A stretch of 64,000 bases of DNA from Galbula dea (Eukaryota > Chordata > Aves > Piciformes > Galbulidae): assembly GCA_013399015.1 (NCBI GenBank), contig VWZX01009100.1:496001-560000 (forward strand). The letters run 5' to 3'. This document shows, in pieces, positions 23,276 to 33,709 of this stretch. The position numbers were made by a program, and so were the translations under genes. The stretch's first letter is position 1; each line of letters begins with the position of its first letter. Below the pieces are notes generated by a model that had not been told where the DNA came from, searched no databases, and was given only the letters and a program-made list of their open reading frames with translations.

Positions 23276-26230
23276 ATGTTCACACAGCCCAGGCTGTGTA
23301 TGCAGTTTCTGTCCAGGGAAATGTGGGGTTGGATGGGAGAGGGCTGGGCCAGGCTCCTGAAGGAGCACACCACTGAGAGATGTCTCCTTGGAGAAGAGTG
23401 GTCTCTGCCTGAGAGGGATGATGCCGTGTGCCTCCCAGGACAGACATGTGGAAGATGGGAAGGTTAGCTCGGGAAAGATGGAAGATAGTGAGGACAAGAC
23501 ACATCCATGTAACTGAGGAAAAAATAGCAACTATGATGAATATAAATAGGCTGGACTGAAAACAAAACACAGGTCTGAGACAAGCTGGTGTCCTCTGTTG
23601 TCCCTGTCTCTGGCATTGCCCATGCCTGCATCGTGGCAGCTCCCAAGGGAGTGTAGAAATCCTTCTGCCTGTGCTACTCCAGGACCATGGGGCACAGCTC
23701 CACTGTTCTCCTCGTCCCCACTAAATGGCTGATGGCTGCTGGCAGAAGCAGGGGAATGTCCAGCCAAGCACAGTCAGGACCACAGGGAATGTGGTGGATG
23801 TCCTAGAGCACACACCTGGCTTTCCAAGGTCTCAAGAAGAAAGAGTGTCTGCAGCTGCTGTGTTCACAGCTCCTCCTCCAAAGCCAAGTGGCTGGGAGAA
23901 AGGGGACAGCAGCATGAACCCTGTCCCCATGGCAGGGACCTGGCTCAGGGACTCACCTCCAGCACACATCGATTCTAACCTCTTTCTCAGGGTGCTGCAG
24001 ACACAGCCCTCATCCCACTGGGAAGAGTCTCACCACTGGGCTGGGGTGTACTAAAACCAGCCCTGACAGATGGGTTTGGAACAAGAGCTCAGCTCAGCCT
24101 TGGCACACGCAGGGACTCACCACAAAGGCCAGGAGGGTATGACCACAGCCCTGAGCTGGTGTCCATGCATGAGCAGGACACATCCACCAGAGCCCTCCTC
24201 ATGACCTGGGGAGAAGGTTGGTCCACACCAGCAGAGAAGAAGCAGGCAAGGGAGTCTGTGTGTCTCCACACCCTGCTGGGTGCTAACATCTGAATACAAG
24301 ATCCCTTTCTCAGCCAAACTGAGAGGTAATGAGTTTCAGACCAAAATGTTGTCGAAAACAAAACCCCAAAATAAGCACACTGCAATCAAAAGAACACAAT
24401 CACAAACCATCATTCAAAGCAGCAAGGATCCTGCCAAAATCACCATCCTGTCCCAACCTGTCCAAACTCAGACTCACTGGGTGCTGGCAGTCTGGGAAGA
24501 GCAGACTTACTCCACCAAGAGCAACAAATTCAGAAGGAATTGGAATGGCAAAGCTTGGCAAGGTGGAGACAAGAGACAACTGCTTGGAGTGCAGAGGCAA
24601 GTGGTTGTGCTTGCTTTCAACAAAACCAGCAGGTGGTTTATGAAAAGGGCCCTATTCTTTAGGGTAATCTGAGCCATATTTCATTGTTCGATAGAAAAAA
24701 TCCCAATATTCGTGACCTCCTTTAACTGGAAGAAGTTTGCTCATCTGAATATCAGCCCACAGACAAATGGGGAAATGAAAAATAAAGAGAGTAAGATAAT
24801 GGAAGGGAGGAAGAGAGGGAGAAAAAAAGGAAAGGAAAACCAAGACAGGCTCAAAGGCAGAATGGGAAGTCCAGGAGGGTGACAAAGAGTGACAGGGCTG
24901 TGGGAATAAGGAAGGAAGACATACTGGAAAGCTGTTTAACAAGAAAAGTCAAACAGTGCAGCATAGAAAAAGGCTGAGAAAAACAAGAGTGAGTGACTGA
25001 ACACCCAGCAAGAGCAGCTAAGGAGTTTTCTCTGAAAGTTTCCAAGCACATGGTTCAACTTTGCAAAACTCTGATTCTCGTCCTACTGAGCTGCTGTTAG
25101 AAATATTCATCTGCAATCAAAGAGATAAATCAGACCTTCTCTCCCCTGCCTCTGTTCCCTCACCCTCTTCCAATCCGGTCCTCCTCTGCTAACATCTGCT
25201 GCCTGCCTTCGGGACATGCAGATGGTAATTACTCCAGGAGCAGTTTCCTCTCCTTTCCCAGCTTGCAGAGGGCCACTTGGAAGAGAGCTTCAAGCCAAGG
25301 AAAGATACCACACACACCTCCACAGCACGTGGCAGGGAGAGGGGGATGTGGGAGTCAGGGCTGTGCCCAGAGAACTTGATAGCGCAACGGGTGGAAGGTG
25401 GGTGAAAAGATGAAGACATTTGTCTACAAAACATGCCAACGAAACATCTCCATGGCCTGAAGAAGAGAAGCCTGGGGAGAAGTTGGCTTGACATGTGGAA
25501 CTACTTCTTCTCTTCCAGATAGGGGAAGGGGTGCTGGAGGAGAGGTGTGCTGGGGAAGCGCAAGCAGAGAGGAGGAGGAGGAGGCTGCCCTGGGCGAGCC
25601 GGCTCAGGGAGTGGATTCATACAGGCATGGTGCTGGCAAACACCGTATGGAGAGGTGGAGCTGCTTTAATGAGAAGATGCTTCTATGACTCAGGCCTCAA
25701 AGGGATTGGGACTTTATTATTTTATTTTTCCATAATAAATTATGCCCTGGGATGCCAGGTCCCGCCGGGTTTTTCTGGAAATACCAGACAAAAGCTGGTG
25801 TTGCTACCTGGCTTTTGACAGTTTCCCATGTATGGAAGCTAAAATTTCCTGGTTCTTCCTCTGCTCTGCCCTGGCCCAGCCGGTCTCGGGAGCGGGGCTG
25901 ACACCATGGCCCCATGACAACAGAAAATCCCAGCTGGAGCTCTGCACCTCCCTTCCCTGATCCTAGAGAGCCCACCTCCAAGTGCACAACAGCCTGTCCT
26001 GGACCCACAGGGTGCTGAAGCTGCTGGGATGTCGAGGGTGGGTGCCACGGGCCAGGTGGGCGCAGGAGCTCCCGGGATTGGGAGCGGGCTCAGCTCTTCC
26101 ACACCCCAGGCACCACACCCCAGCTGGAGGGAGGAGCTCTCCTGCCCGACCCCCGCACCCATCCATGGACAGCAGCCAGGCCTCATCCACTTATCTCCAT
26201 CACTGAAGTGCCCAGCCCTGGCTCTGGGCT
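23276..26230. other. Unique non-coding sequence
   Basis: About 3 kb of ordinary DNA. A purine-rich patch occurs at 24775-24860. Two short regulatory-looking patches are visible: 25085-25135 (AAATATTCATCTGCAATCAAAG, with a TCF/LEF-like ATCAAAG) and 25705-25755 (TTTATTATTTTATTTTTCC, ATAATAAATTATGCC). No gene supported. Confidence 0.45.
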
Positions 26231-26234
26231 GCAC

Positions 26235-26340
26235 AGGGGAGTATGATTATGCCCACTTTATAGATCGGGAGTTATTCATCCCACACCAAATCCTCAGACT
26301 CTGCCACGTCTCACAGACCTGTTCTGGAGCTCTCTTTGTT
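26235..26340 (+). repeat. Possible MIR-like fragment
   Basis: TGATTATGCCCACTTTATAGATCGGGAG resembles the MIR box (TTATCCCCATTTTACAGATGAGGAA) with several substitutions. The downstream CACGTCTCACAGACC weakly matches the continuing CCAAGGTCACACAGC region. Much decayed; low confidence. Confidence 0.3.
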
Positions 26341-28175
26341 AGATTTAGGCTGAACTTGGCCCTAGTTCAGCTCAGAAACTCACGTTGCAGAAATCCCCTG
26401 CACAACTCTCTGCATGCTGCCAAGGCCATTGTTCCCCTTCTGCAGCAGCAATGATGAGGGACACGCTGAGGCAGGGGTGGGAGCACAGGGACACCTAACA
26501 CATGGGACACAGACCATACTGATCTACCCTCACAGCTAAGAAAGATCCACTCATTGCCACGATGATGCAAGCACACAGAACCAGAGTGCAGAGGAAGGTG
26601 ATCTTTGGAGAGAGCAACTCAGAGAACATCAAGTTCAGCACAACACCAACCCAGAGCACGTGAGTGTCCAGGAGCATGGAGGTGGGTGAGTGTCTGGGGC
26701 AGATGTGCATGTGCAGGACAGGATGATGGGGACGTAGGTGTTGGGTGTGGGGAACACCTCCAGAAGTGCTCCAGCAGAGCTTGGTGTTTTTACTGGTTTC
26801 ACAAGAGGCTATGTTAAAATGTCACCTCTCCAAAGCAAAACATGTGCATGTAGGTGAATCATCATTTCACACCCCAAAACCAGGAATGGGTGGCAAAATT
26901 CTCTAGTGAGGCACTGAATCCTCAGGGGATTGCCATAAAGTGCACCCAGTGACTCCAGTCTTCCCATCCTTTTTTTCCTTGCATCTCCTCCTCTCCACCC
27001 CTTGCTCTCTGCTGCCAACCTACACGGGTTGTTCAGCTTTTATTCTCAGCATGAAACTGCCTTAGGACTGGAAGCTTTAAGCAGTTTCCCAGCCTCCAGA
27101 AATTTTCTGGTTGTGTTTCTCCATGGCAGAGCAAACAATTGCTTCGCTACCTGGCCACCACACCTAACTCCCAAACGCAATGAGAACTCCAATTCTTGGG
27201 GAAATTTACACAAGAACATATTTTACATGGGTGAAGTGCGTGGCTTTGCTTCACTGTAACTATTTGTTCTCAAAAACGCTTGACAAACTCTTGTTTTCTG
27301 AAATCCCCACATGAAGATAGATGGGAAGTCTCTTGAGAAAAAGGGGAGAAGGCTGGTGCCAGGCTAACACACTGAGAAGTTCACAGATGAACTTGAGAGT
27401 CCTATGGATGCTCAAAAAGGGGGTCTACAGTTTGGAGGAGAGAAGAGCAGCAGCTTCCCTCCCCAAAACACAGCTTGGTCCACAGATGAAGCCTGTGCTC
27501 ACCTGGAATAGCAGCCCAGCCCCACACTTACCATGAGTATTTCTGCTTGCCTACCCAGCAAGCTCCTGCCAGGGACTAGGAACCCCCACAAGCAAAAGGG
27601 GCACAAAATGCAGGGGGAAGTCCCAGTTCACCAGTCCCAGCCACTGGCCCTGCTCTGTGTCCCAACTGTCAGCCCAGAGATGGTCCCCACCCACACTAGT
27701 TCCGTGTAGCCCCTTCAGTCCTCACTCGTGACCGGAGCCTAGGCTTTGCTTATCCTGTCACCCTGCCATGTCCATCCTTCTGGGACATCACTGTGACCTG
27801 GCCTGGCCCTCAATGTCATCATGTCCCTCCAGCAGCTGAGCACTGTTGCACCCCTCTAACGTTCTCAACCAGGCTACAGTCACCCAGAGCAGCTCCCCAA
27901 CCCTGGTGACTCTTTCAGCCTCTAAGATCACTTGGTCAAGCAGGAATGGTGATCAGGAGCTAGCAAGTTTTCCTTTTGCTACTGATGTCTGCCTTCATCT
28001 TCCCTTGCGAGCCTTGGGAGAAGAAACAGGGAGCAACAAGGTCCTGGTCCAAGGGGCTCTCAATCCTCAAAATGGATTTTACCTGTCTCTGAAAGCTGCC
28101 TCCATCTCTCACCCCCCATTGCTTTCTCCCTAGGGAAATCAGTCTAAAAGGGGCTAATGGAACAATGTCCCTCAC
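26341..28175. other. Unique non-coding sequence
   Basis: About 1.8 kb without recognised genes or repeats. A donor-like ATG|GTAAGTGT reads on the minus strand near 27525-27535, but it has no matching open exon beyond a few codons, so no exon is called. Confidence 0.45.
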
Positions 28176-28179
28176 TCTC

Positions 28180-28430
28180 CCCCCTCTCATTTTCTCTCTC
28201 TCTCTCCCTTTTTTTTTTTTATTAGCATTTGTGGAATTTATTCCCAAACTCTCCTAATCTTTCGTACACAACCATTTGATTTGCATAACCCAGCCCCCTC
28301 TCATAAAAACTGGCTGCTAGTTTAATTAAAAAATGTAAATTTGCTGTCATCTCGGGGCCTGGTGAATTAGGACGACATCGGCATTTTTTATTGCTGAAGA
28401 CGTCCAAATTGATCCAGTCCGCACTGAACC
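28180..28430. promoter_or_regulatory. Candidate enhancer/CNE with POU octamer
   Basis: A CT/T-rich lead-in (28190-28220) is followed by dense regulatory words: TTATTAGCATTTG, an octamer-type ATTTGCATAA at 28279-28288, GCTAGTTTAATTAAAAAATG and GGTGAATTAGGACG. Sequence is complex and uninterrupted for about 200 bases. One of the stronger candidates in the window. Confidence 0.5.
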
Positions 28431-30870
28431 GGAGGGGAGGAGATGATGCCGTGTGGGACCTTTGGCTCTAGCTTCTGCCCCTCCCCTGCTTCCAGCCAAG
28501 CTTCCTCTGCCCCCTCTTTGCTTTGCAAAGTGCAGCTGAGGATGAGGACACTGACTCTCCCAAAGCACAGCTGGATGGGCCAGCGTGGCCTCTGCCATGT
28601 CAGCACTTCTGGGAGCTGAGCCCTGGGTGGCACCTGAGCTCTCCAAACCCTAGGAACAGTCGTGTCTTCGAACCCTGGGAGGGAGGGAGGGAAGAAGCCC
28701 AGGTGGAGGTGGGAGATGGAGCACAGGCAGTGGCTGTCTTCACCTCCCACAGGACTTTTTATTACTTTCTAGATACTTTCAACCAACTTTTCAGAGCGAA
28801 ACCTAAATTGTAGGCTACACAGCAGCCTAGAGGTATCATTTGATGTCACAGAGAGAGTCCAAGCGGCCTCAAAGGCGCTCACTGTGAGGGCAGCCAAGTG
28901 CTCTGGCACCATGAGGAGTAGGACAGACAGGGCTGCAGAGCCAAAGCTCTGATACAAATTCCAAGCTCAGATAGTCCCTTCCTATAGCAGCAAGGATGGC
29001 TAAGAATGGAAGAATAAACAGGAAAACAGAAAGAGAAACTGATGATATGGAAGCTACACATTAAATATTTGATCCCCTCCAGCCAAGACACCTCTATCCT
29101 TCACAGCTGGGATTAGTCCATGTTGCCTCTCCCCATCTCGGACACTGTTTTACGCAGCACCTGCACCTGCTAGCAGACCCAACCCTGATGGTAGCAGACC
29201 TGGTTTAGAAGGAACAGGACCCAGCAGAGAGGGTGCAGGTGAGGTTACTGCTCTGTGAGTTATTGCTCTGAAGTGCCAAACCAGCAGACACGCTCTTACA
29301 GACTTCAACTGGCTTTGAAGCACCCTCTTCAAGTAATAGCTGGGCATCATGCTTAACACCACGATGAGAAGGGTAATCCCTGCCTGGGTAAACCCTTCTC
29401 CCAAGGAAGAGTCTTCGCTAGGTAGGCTTAAGCGCTTGAATAGTTTCCACCCAACAAGCATCTGATAGGACTACTGGGAAGTGATGTGAACACTGCAGAC
29501 CATGAGCTCAGCACAGGAATGGTACCAACCTTGACTGAGCCAATGTCTCTCCATAAAGCTGGACTGTCAAAAAAAAAAAAGGAGAGTTGGCACCAGCTCA
29601 GAGAAGGTGTTCCTATCTACTGGGTGTTTCAAACAACAACCGTGATTTGACAAAACAAAGACACAAAATGACCCTTTGAGTGGAAAATTAGATGTTTCTC
29701 CACCCATTTACCATAGGTTACTTGGTCTCCATTCTGAGATCAGTTCCTGTAATCTCATACCAAGGATAATTAGGCTGGGGAAGAGTTTCCCAAAGGAAGT
29801 GACAGGTGCCCAGTCACTCTAGATATTTACAACCAGACTTGCAGAAAGTCACATGTAGGGAACATCTTGCCACGATCCTGGGCGGACAGACTCAGTCCAT
29901 TAATTCCTTCCAGCCCTTAACCACTCAGAGCACTACTGGCCCTAGAATGTCCATGCAAGGACTGACTGAGCTGAGAAAGCAAAAGCAGACTGTCAGACCC
30001 CACATACCAAGTCCCTCTGGGAAAGAAACCCCTCTGGACTTGCCTCTGCCAGCTGGTGGCTCGTGTGAGCAGCCCTCGGGCACTGCCTCCGGGAAGCTGC
30101 AGCTGGAGGGCTTTGGAGAGAATTCAAGAGGCAGTGACTGAGGGAGATAAGCTAGCCCAAGTAGATAAGGGTTAGAGGTGGTGATTATGGGGCAGGTCTC
30201 TGCCCCGAGATCATGACAAGACGGGTTCACCCACACACAAATCGTAATGCTGACTTAAACAGATCTCCCAGATCCTCATTTCCATGGCTTACTGCAGCCC
30301 CAGGTTCCCATACTGGAGAAGCAAACCCCTCGCGTTACCTAGGCTCACCAGCAGTAAGACCAAACACCCATGACACTGCCAAAAGGAAGGTCTCTTTTGT
30401 GGGGGGAAGGTATTGACTTCATGGTCCTTTTTGGGGGTGGTGGGGCTGGGTGGGCCTGGCAGGGGCGGTGGGAGTGGCCAGGTTTGGTGGCCCACTGGTC
30501 CTCGGGCACAGCTCCTGCCGGCAGAGGGCACTGGTGTCCTGGGAGGGGCAGGGGCAGGAGCAGGGGCACAGCCTTGTCTGCCCGAGGCCAAACCCAGCTG
30601 GCAACACCCGGCCAGCAGATCCCACCTCTGCACTTCCACAGCTCCTGAAGATGGAGATCAGGGCTAAATCACTGTTTATTACTCACTAAAGCATTTGCCC
30701 TCCTGCAGTTTCACCACATCCTTAACTCCTGGGCTGCCCACGCAGCCTCCCAGCTCCTTGATCTAGAAGGGAGCAGCCACACACCCACAGCAGGACCCAA
30801 CCGGAGCTGATCCAGCGCACTTGCCAGTGGAAGCAGCTCTGGAGCCACTCGGTTCCTGAGATCACTGATA
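28431..30870. other. Unique non-coding sequence
   Basis: About 2.4 kb. An A12 run sits at 29569-29580. A G-rich run at 30433-30455 (four or more G3+ tracts with short loops) could form a G-quadruplex on the plus strand. GGGGCAGG units repeat loosely at about 30540-30570. No gene recognised. Confidence 0.45.
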
Positions 30871-30874
30871 GGCA

Positions 30875-30904
30875 CAAATAAATAAATAAATAAATAAATA
30901 AAAA
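30875..30904. repeat. (AAAT)n tetranucleotide microsatellite
   Basis: About seven AAAT/AATA units in an uninterrupted run. Confidence 0.95.
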
Positions 30905-31635
30905 CGATGACAAAATTATTCTCCCAATCAAAATATCAGAGTACAGAGTTCAGGCCCAGTCAATCATCTACCAGTTTATTACCATCTTACTCCTTATTAA
31001 AAAAAAACACCACCACACACACACGTAGACATCGGCTCCGGCAGGAATGACGTGGACCATGGAGGGTTGCCAGCACAGGCCTGTTTGGCCCATTGCTGCC
31101 ATTTACTTTTTACATGGGAGAGAAGAATGGCTTACACCATTTTGGAAGAGCAGGTATAGGTTGTGTTAGCAGGTATGGGGCCAACGTGATGAAACCAAGT
31201 CCCAGAGAAGGAGGTTAACATGGCTGAAGGAATTTCCTACCAAACTCTGAATTTGTTCACTTGGTGAATCTAAATAAGACCCTGCCCCAGAATGGTCAAG
31301 GGCTGGAAATTCACCACCACAGAGAGCTTGGGAGAGCCTCAGCTGCTGTCATGCCCCAGCCCAATGGAGCCCTGTCCATCACCACTTCCAGCCCAGCCCA
31401 TCACCAGGCCAGACCCTGCTCCCTGTCCTGATACCTGATCAAAAACCAGTGGACATGTCACAAAAAGCTACAACCAAAAACACACTCAACCCCAACACTG
31501 GGGCCTATCTAAAACCAAAACACTTGCCCACCCTGGCCACCATCTCTCCTTCCTGCCAGAGGTGAAGGGGTGGGGGAGGTCTTGTACACCTCACATGGAA
31601 GGACAAAAACAAACCTATCCCAGTTATCCCCAGGT
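30905..31635. other. Unique non-coding sequence
   Basis: Ordinary DNA with an A-rich/CA-rich patch at 30995-31025. A moderately complex AT/GC-mixed patch at 31035-31190 might be regulatory, but no clear word cluster is seen. Confidence 0.4.
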
Positions 31636-31639
31636 TGAG

Positions 31640-31790
31640 GAAAAAAAAAATACTCATTAAAAGTAATAAGCAGCTTCTCCATCCGACACTGCCTTGTCCC
31701 AAATAAATTAAATTCCTTTTCATTTAGACAGCACAGAACCTGACAAGCAACCTTTTACTAGCGAGACGCCGGAGCTCAGGAGGGGAGCGA
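31640..31790. promoter_or_regulatory. Candidate CNE beside CpG island
   Basis: TACTCATTAAAAGTAATAAGC, CCCAAATAAATTAAATTCC and TTTTCATTTAGACAG form an AT-rich block on the immediate edge of the CpG island. Either a proximal element for the island's promoter or part of the downstream intron if the minus-strand exon is real. Confidence 0.4.
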
Positions 31791-32407
31791 AATGAAAGAG
31801 AAAACAACCCACACAACTCACAACAGATATCAAGGCGGAATCATTTCAAAACCCCCCCAAACTTCCCCTCCGCATCCTCTCCCCGCCCGCCGCTCCGCTC
31901 CCCTCCCCTGCCCGGCCCGGCCCGCAGCGCTGCCGGGAAGCACCCGACGGAGCGCAGCCTTCGGCTCACCTCACCGCCCGCCTCCCCGGGACCGGAGCGG
32001 CGGCAGGAGAGGAAGCCAACTTCCGTCAAACAAGTGAAAGAAAAGTGAAAGAGGCTGCGAACCCCCGGCAGCACCTGGTGCCGCCCCCGCTCCCCGCTTT
32101 GCCCCGGCCCGGGCGCCTCTTGCACCGCCCCGCACCCGCCTCGGCGCCGCCAAAAGTTTCGGCGCCGGCGGCGGCCGAGGGTACCGGCTGCGGGAGAACC
32201 TGCCCGCAACGACCGGCCCCGCTGCTCCTGGGGACGGCAGGGGACGGACGGGAGGAGCGGCGGGGGACGAGGGGCAGGCAGCGCTCCGTACGGCACGGTT
32301 CCGCACCGCTGGGCGCGGGGGGCAACGCACCGACACCGCACCAGGGGCTCTACCGGGCGGCGGGCGAGGGGCCGGGAGCAGGAAAAGGACAATTGTGTTG
32401 TACTTAC

Positions 32408-32530
32408 CATAGTCGGAGAGACGAAAGCCGAATTCACTTAAATAATCAACTTTCATAATACTTAATTAATACCTAATTGCAGCTGATTGCTCCCGAATAA
32501 CAAGTTGTTTAAAGCACTGATGTCATTGCC
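32408..32530 (-). other. Candidate first exon on minus strand
   Basis: On the minus strand an ATG at 32456 opens 16 codons, read as MKVDYLSEFGFRLSDY, plus one base. It then meets ATG|GTAAGTA, a near-ideal splice donor with last exonic base 32408. The upstream part (32460-32530) is AT-rich with CTAATTG/AATTAAT-type words, a TTTAAA box and a CRE-like TGACATCA. It sits inside the CpG island, as a first exon would. I do not recognise the peptide. It could equally be a non-coding 5' exon or a CNE whose donor match is chance. The 5' end is unknown. Confidence 0.35.
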
Positions 32531-32609
32531 GTGCCCGGTCCTCCCCGAGTCACTTTGGCAGCGGGGCCGGGGGCGGGCGCGCCTGCTGCGGGGGGCGGTG
32601 ACTGGCGGC

Positions 32610-32675
32610 NNNNNNNNNNNNNNNNNNNNNNNNNNNNNNNNNNNNNNNNNNNNNNNNNNNNNNNNNNNNNNNNNN
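32610..32675. other. Assembly gap (66 N)
   Basis: A run of 66 undetermined bases within the GC-rich island. Gaps of this kind in bird assemblies commonly fall in GC-extreme DNA that sequences poorly. True length may differ from the N count. Any open frame crossing it is unreliable. Confidence 0.99.
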
Positions 32676-33269
32676 CGGGGGCAGGTGCGGGGCCGGCAGC
32701 GGGGTCGGGGTTGGGGCTCCAGCTGCAGTGGCACCGGGGTCACCCAGGGCGGACTCGGCCCGGGCGGCGAAGGGGCGTGGGGGAGTCCCGCTCTCGGGGC
32801 GAGCTGGCACATAGGGCCGCGGGCTGCCCGCCGGCACGGGCAATGGCACCGGGAGCGGCCCGACCGCCATCGCCGCCGGCATCCGCCGCCACCTGCCCCG
32901 CGGCCGTTCCGCCGGTGGGAGCGCGGGACCCATGCGGGGCTGCAGCGAGGGCGGGCGAGCCGCGCCGATGCCCTAGGGACAGGACCCGCAGCTCCCGGGA
33001 AGGGGCAGAAACAGGGGCAGGGTCGGGGGGGGGGCGGGCCTGCCCCAGGCACAGCCGCTCCACGCGTGTCCGGGCCCGGCCCCCGGGAGGGCAGAGCCCC
33101 GCGGGGTGCTGGTGGCCGGGGCGAGGGGGGCGGGGAGGCAAGGCAGGGTGGTCGGTGTCACAACCCGGAGCCGTTCCAGCCCATCTTGCCCAATGCCCGC
33201 AGGAAGCCAGTGCCACTGCCGAGGCAGCGATGGGCCCACACGAGGGCTTGGGTTTTCTTCTGCAGCGAA

Positions 33270-33445
33270 TTTCCTCATTTTTTGTTGCTTTATTTTTCTA
33301 AGTAGCAAAGAATGCGAGGGAGGTTCTAAGAGGCGTGTTGGGTAAACACAGATATAAGCCTCTTTCTTTAAAACAAACGAGCAGATTATTTACCTGATTA
33401 AATAGGTATTTTGAGCGGGTTGTAGGCTGTTTTTGTGAACACACC
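33270..33445. promoter_or_regulatory. Candidate CNE flanking CpG island
   Basis: TTGTTGCTTTATTTTTC, TCTTTAAAACAAACGAGC, GATTATTTACCTGATTAAATAGG (homeodomain plus E-box-like) and GTTTTTGTGAACAC. It mirrors the AT-rich block on the other side of the island, so the island is flanked by two candidate elements. Confidence 0.4.
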
Positions 33446-33575
33446 AGGCTTGGCTCCATGGATTTTGGCAGAGCAGAGCTACTAAGCAGGCCTGGGGAGC
33501 AGTCCGTGAACTCCCCAGCTTTTAAATCATTTTTATAAGCAGAACTTAATGTGCTTTTTCAAAGGCAGCCAGCAT

Positions 33576-33705
33576 CATTGCCCCACTGCAAGGATGGGGA
33601 AACTGAGGCACGAAGCAGGGGAAGTGACTTGCCAAAAGTGGCCGGACAGGTTAGTGACAGAGCTGGAAGGAGCCCAGGACTGTTTGGCTCCATGCACTAG
33701 GACAT
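33576..33705 (+). repeat. MIR/CORE-SINE-like fragment
   Basis: The clearest ancient SINE in the window: CCCCACTGCAAGGATGGGGAAACTGAGGCA, then GAAGTGACTTGCC, then TTAGTGACAGAGCTGGAAGG and CCCAGGACTGTTTGGCTCC. These match, in order, the canonical MIR core (GATGAGGAAACTGAGGCACAGAGAGGTTAAGTAACTTGCC, then AGTGGCAGAGC, then CCCAGG...CTGACTCC). Ends are not defined. Confidence 0.65.
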
Positions 33706-33709
33706 GCTG

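Larger units (their letters stand above)
31860..33260. promoter_or_regulatory. CpG island, likely promoter
   Basis: About 1.4 kb of GC-rich DNA with abundant CG dinucleotides (for example CGGCGCCGGCGGCGGCCGAGG near 32160), in contrast to the CpG-poor DNA around it. It is interrupted by an AT-rich tongue at about 32395-32530 and by a run of Ns. Vertebrate CpG islands of this size usually mark promoters of housekeeping or developmental genes. G-quadruplex-capable runs lie at 32689-32716 and 33014-33038. Long open frames across the island (for example 32487-33305) are GC-driven and cross the gap, so they are not called as genes. Confidence 0.8.

Noticed and set aside
22622..23530. 302-codon open frame on the minus strand, the longest without Ns
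   Set aside because: No recognisable domain, mixed Ser/Pro/Leu-rich composition, no splice or promoter context, and it runs straight through a CNE-like block with an RFX-type site.
27525..27540. Minus-strand donor-like ATG|GTAAGTGT
   Set aside because: Good donor match but no accompanying exon-like sequence, CpG context or conserved-looking flank.
31841..32437. 198-codon minus-strand frame in the CpG island
   Set aside because: Arg/Pro/Ala/Gly-rich from GC content. Part of it continues past the splice-donor candidate at 32408, so if the exon is real this frame is intronic.
32487..33305. 272- and 256-codon plus-strand frames across the CpG island
   Set aside because: They span the N gap, are Gly/Arg/Pro/Ala-rich as any GC-rich DNA would give, and overlap equally long frames on the other strand.
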